Positions 4,660 through 5,514 of a DNA stretch of 5,514 bases are shown piece by piece (position 1 is the stretch's first letter; each line of letters starts with the position of its first letter). The stretch comes from an uncultured Clostridium sp. (GTDB taxonomy: Bacteria; Bacillota; Clostridia; TANB77; CAG-508), in NCBI GenBank assembly GCA_900556945.1, contig USQP01000063.1:1-5514 (forward strand), read 5' to 3'. The notes beneath the pieces are model-generated. The model saw nothing but the letters and a program-made list of their open reading frames with translations. It did no database searches and had not been told where the DNA came from. Made by a program: the position numbers and the translations under genes.

Positions 4660-5514
4660 TCACTTAGAAATTTTTACATTCTCTTTTGTATCTCCTTTTC
4701 CCCTTATTGGAATTAAGAAAAATAATCCTACTAAAATTGGTAAATAAAAAGTATAAATTCTCCAGAACAGAATAGACATATTAATTGTTCCTTCTTTAAA
4801 AATAGAATTAAATAACAAATAAAATCCTCCTTCTGCTCCAAGTCCTGACCCAGGTGTTGGAATAAATGTCATGATTAATAATAGAAAGGCTTGCGTTGGT
4901 ATAATCTGCCAGAAAGTTATTCCAAAATTGCCAAATGCTCGATATACCATATAGGTAATAGAATAATAAGCAAAACTTTGTATAACAGCAATTATAAACA
5001 TTTTTAATACCATTTTCTTTTCCGACTTCATAAACTTAAACTGGTCTCCAAAATGGTCAATACTTTCATTTAATCTCTCTAATATTTTATTTGGGTATTT
5101 TAATATATGGATTTTTCCTAATCCTTTAACGATAGGTGTAGTAATTATCGTTATTATTTTCTTTTTGGTTCCTGCTAAAATTACCACTATAATTGCCAAA
5201 ATATTAACAGCAAACCCTACTATTGCTATCCAAACATAATCTTGCATTAAATTTTTAAAAAAGTTAAATTCAAAGGTCACAACTATCAAAGTAGATATCA
5301 CTAAAGCACTTTGAGTGATAATAAATTTTATCGCCATGGCACTAAGTGAATCACTTACTCTTTTCCCTGTTTTGGTTAACTCATATGCTTGCATTGGCTG
5401 CCCTCCTGATGCAAATGGTGTTATATTATTAAATAATAACCCTATCATGGATACTTTAATAGAATTTTTCATAGTCTGATTCGAATACATTTTCTTTAAT
5501 GGTATATGTAAATT
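4660..5514 (-). CDS. Flippase-like LPG synthase transmembrane family protein (UPF0104), 5' end missing
   Basis: This is the C-terminal 284 residues of a multispanning membrane protein. The frame is open through the right edge of the window, and the codons beyond the first visible ATG (5490) continue in frame, so the true start lies outside; family members usually have about 320-340 residues. The family signature is visible: NNITPFASGGQPMQAYEL at about 29-46 of the visible part and FIPTPGSGLGAEGG at 217-230. Hydrophobic segments lie at about 64-83, 93-115, 169-191, 200-220 and 246-270, with a basic loop at 117-165. The family includes the N-terminal flippase domain of MprF, which moves lysyl-phosphatidylglycerol across the membrane. 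Here the protein ends soon after the last membrane segment (basic tail RGKGDTKENVKISK), so there is no aminoacyl-transferase domain. It may move or help modify a lipid, but its substrate is unknown. It converges on porB, 86 bases away, and shares its terminator. Confidence 0.85.
   Translation of the reverse strand, partial: NLHIPLKKMYSNQTMKNSIKVSMIGLLFNNITPFASGGQPMQAYELTKTGKRVSDSLSAMAIKFIITQSALVISTLIVVTFEFNFFKNLMQDYVWIAIVGFAVNILAIIVVILAGTKKKIITIITTPIVKGLGKIHILKYPNKILERLNESIDHFGDQFKFMKSEKKMVLKMFIIAVIQSFAYYSITYMVYRAFGNFGITFWQIIPTQAFLLLIMTFIPTPGSGLGAEGGFYLLFNSIFKEGTINMSILFWRIYTFYLPILVGLFFLIPIRGKGDTKENVKISK

Noticed and set aside
51..5514. CRISPR array, tRNA, rRNA, riboswitch or origin of replication
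   Set aside because: I saw no regularly spaced repeats, cloverleaf, rRNA-like stretch, conserved riboswitch core or iteron cluster. The gene-free stretches are all under 200 bases and are accounted for by promoters, leaders and terminators.

Overview
The window is the left end of a contig from a low-GC, very probably anaerobic Firmicute (Clostridia-like or a relative). The basis is the strong AT bias, near-perfect AGGAGG ribosome binding sites before the genes, sigma-A type promoters with 17-base spacers, and a complete ferredoxin-dependent 2-oxoacid oxidoreductase operon. The species cannot be named from this sequence alone. Bases 1-50 are not genomic. They are an untrimmed Illumina Nextera adapter with its i5 index, so biology starts at base 51.

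Layout. At 51-195 there is a promoter with an extended -10 box, a leader holding an 8-bp dyad, and a perfect Shine-Dalgarno. At 196-1371 two abutting genes of unknown function encode a 109-residue helix-turn-helix-like protein and a 281-residue coiled-coil protein. They form a self-contained transcription unit closed by a hairpin at 1375-1404, and a perfect 13-bp inverted repeat brackets their coding block. Their leucine codon choice is sharply different from the next operon. At 1487-1515 there is a consensus promoter. At 1556-4573 lies the four-gene operon porG-porD-porA-porB (gamma, delta, alpha, beta), tightly packed with overlaps of 4 and 1 bases and one 11-base gap, followed by a bidirectional terminator at 4577-4619. 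From 4660 to the right edge, on the minus strand and convergent with por, is the 3' part of a multispanning membrane protein of the lysylphosphatidylglycerol synthase transmembrane (UPF0104, MprF flippase-like) family. Its N-terminus lies beyond the window.

How the genes work together. The four Por subunits should form one soluble enzyme. Alpha and beta build the thiamine pyrophosphate active site and the proximal [4Fe-4S] cluster, delta carries two further [4Fe-4S] clusters that lead electrons to ferredoxin or flavodoxin, and gamma supplies the remaining domain. The likely reaction is pyruvate + CoA + oxidised ferredoxin to acetyl-CoA + CO2 + reduced ferredoxin. The two unknown genes and the membrane protein have their own transcription signals, and nothing ties them functionally to Por. 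The part least explained by known biology is the two-gene module at 196-1371.
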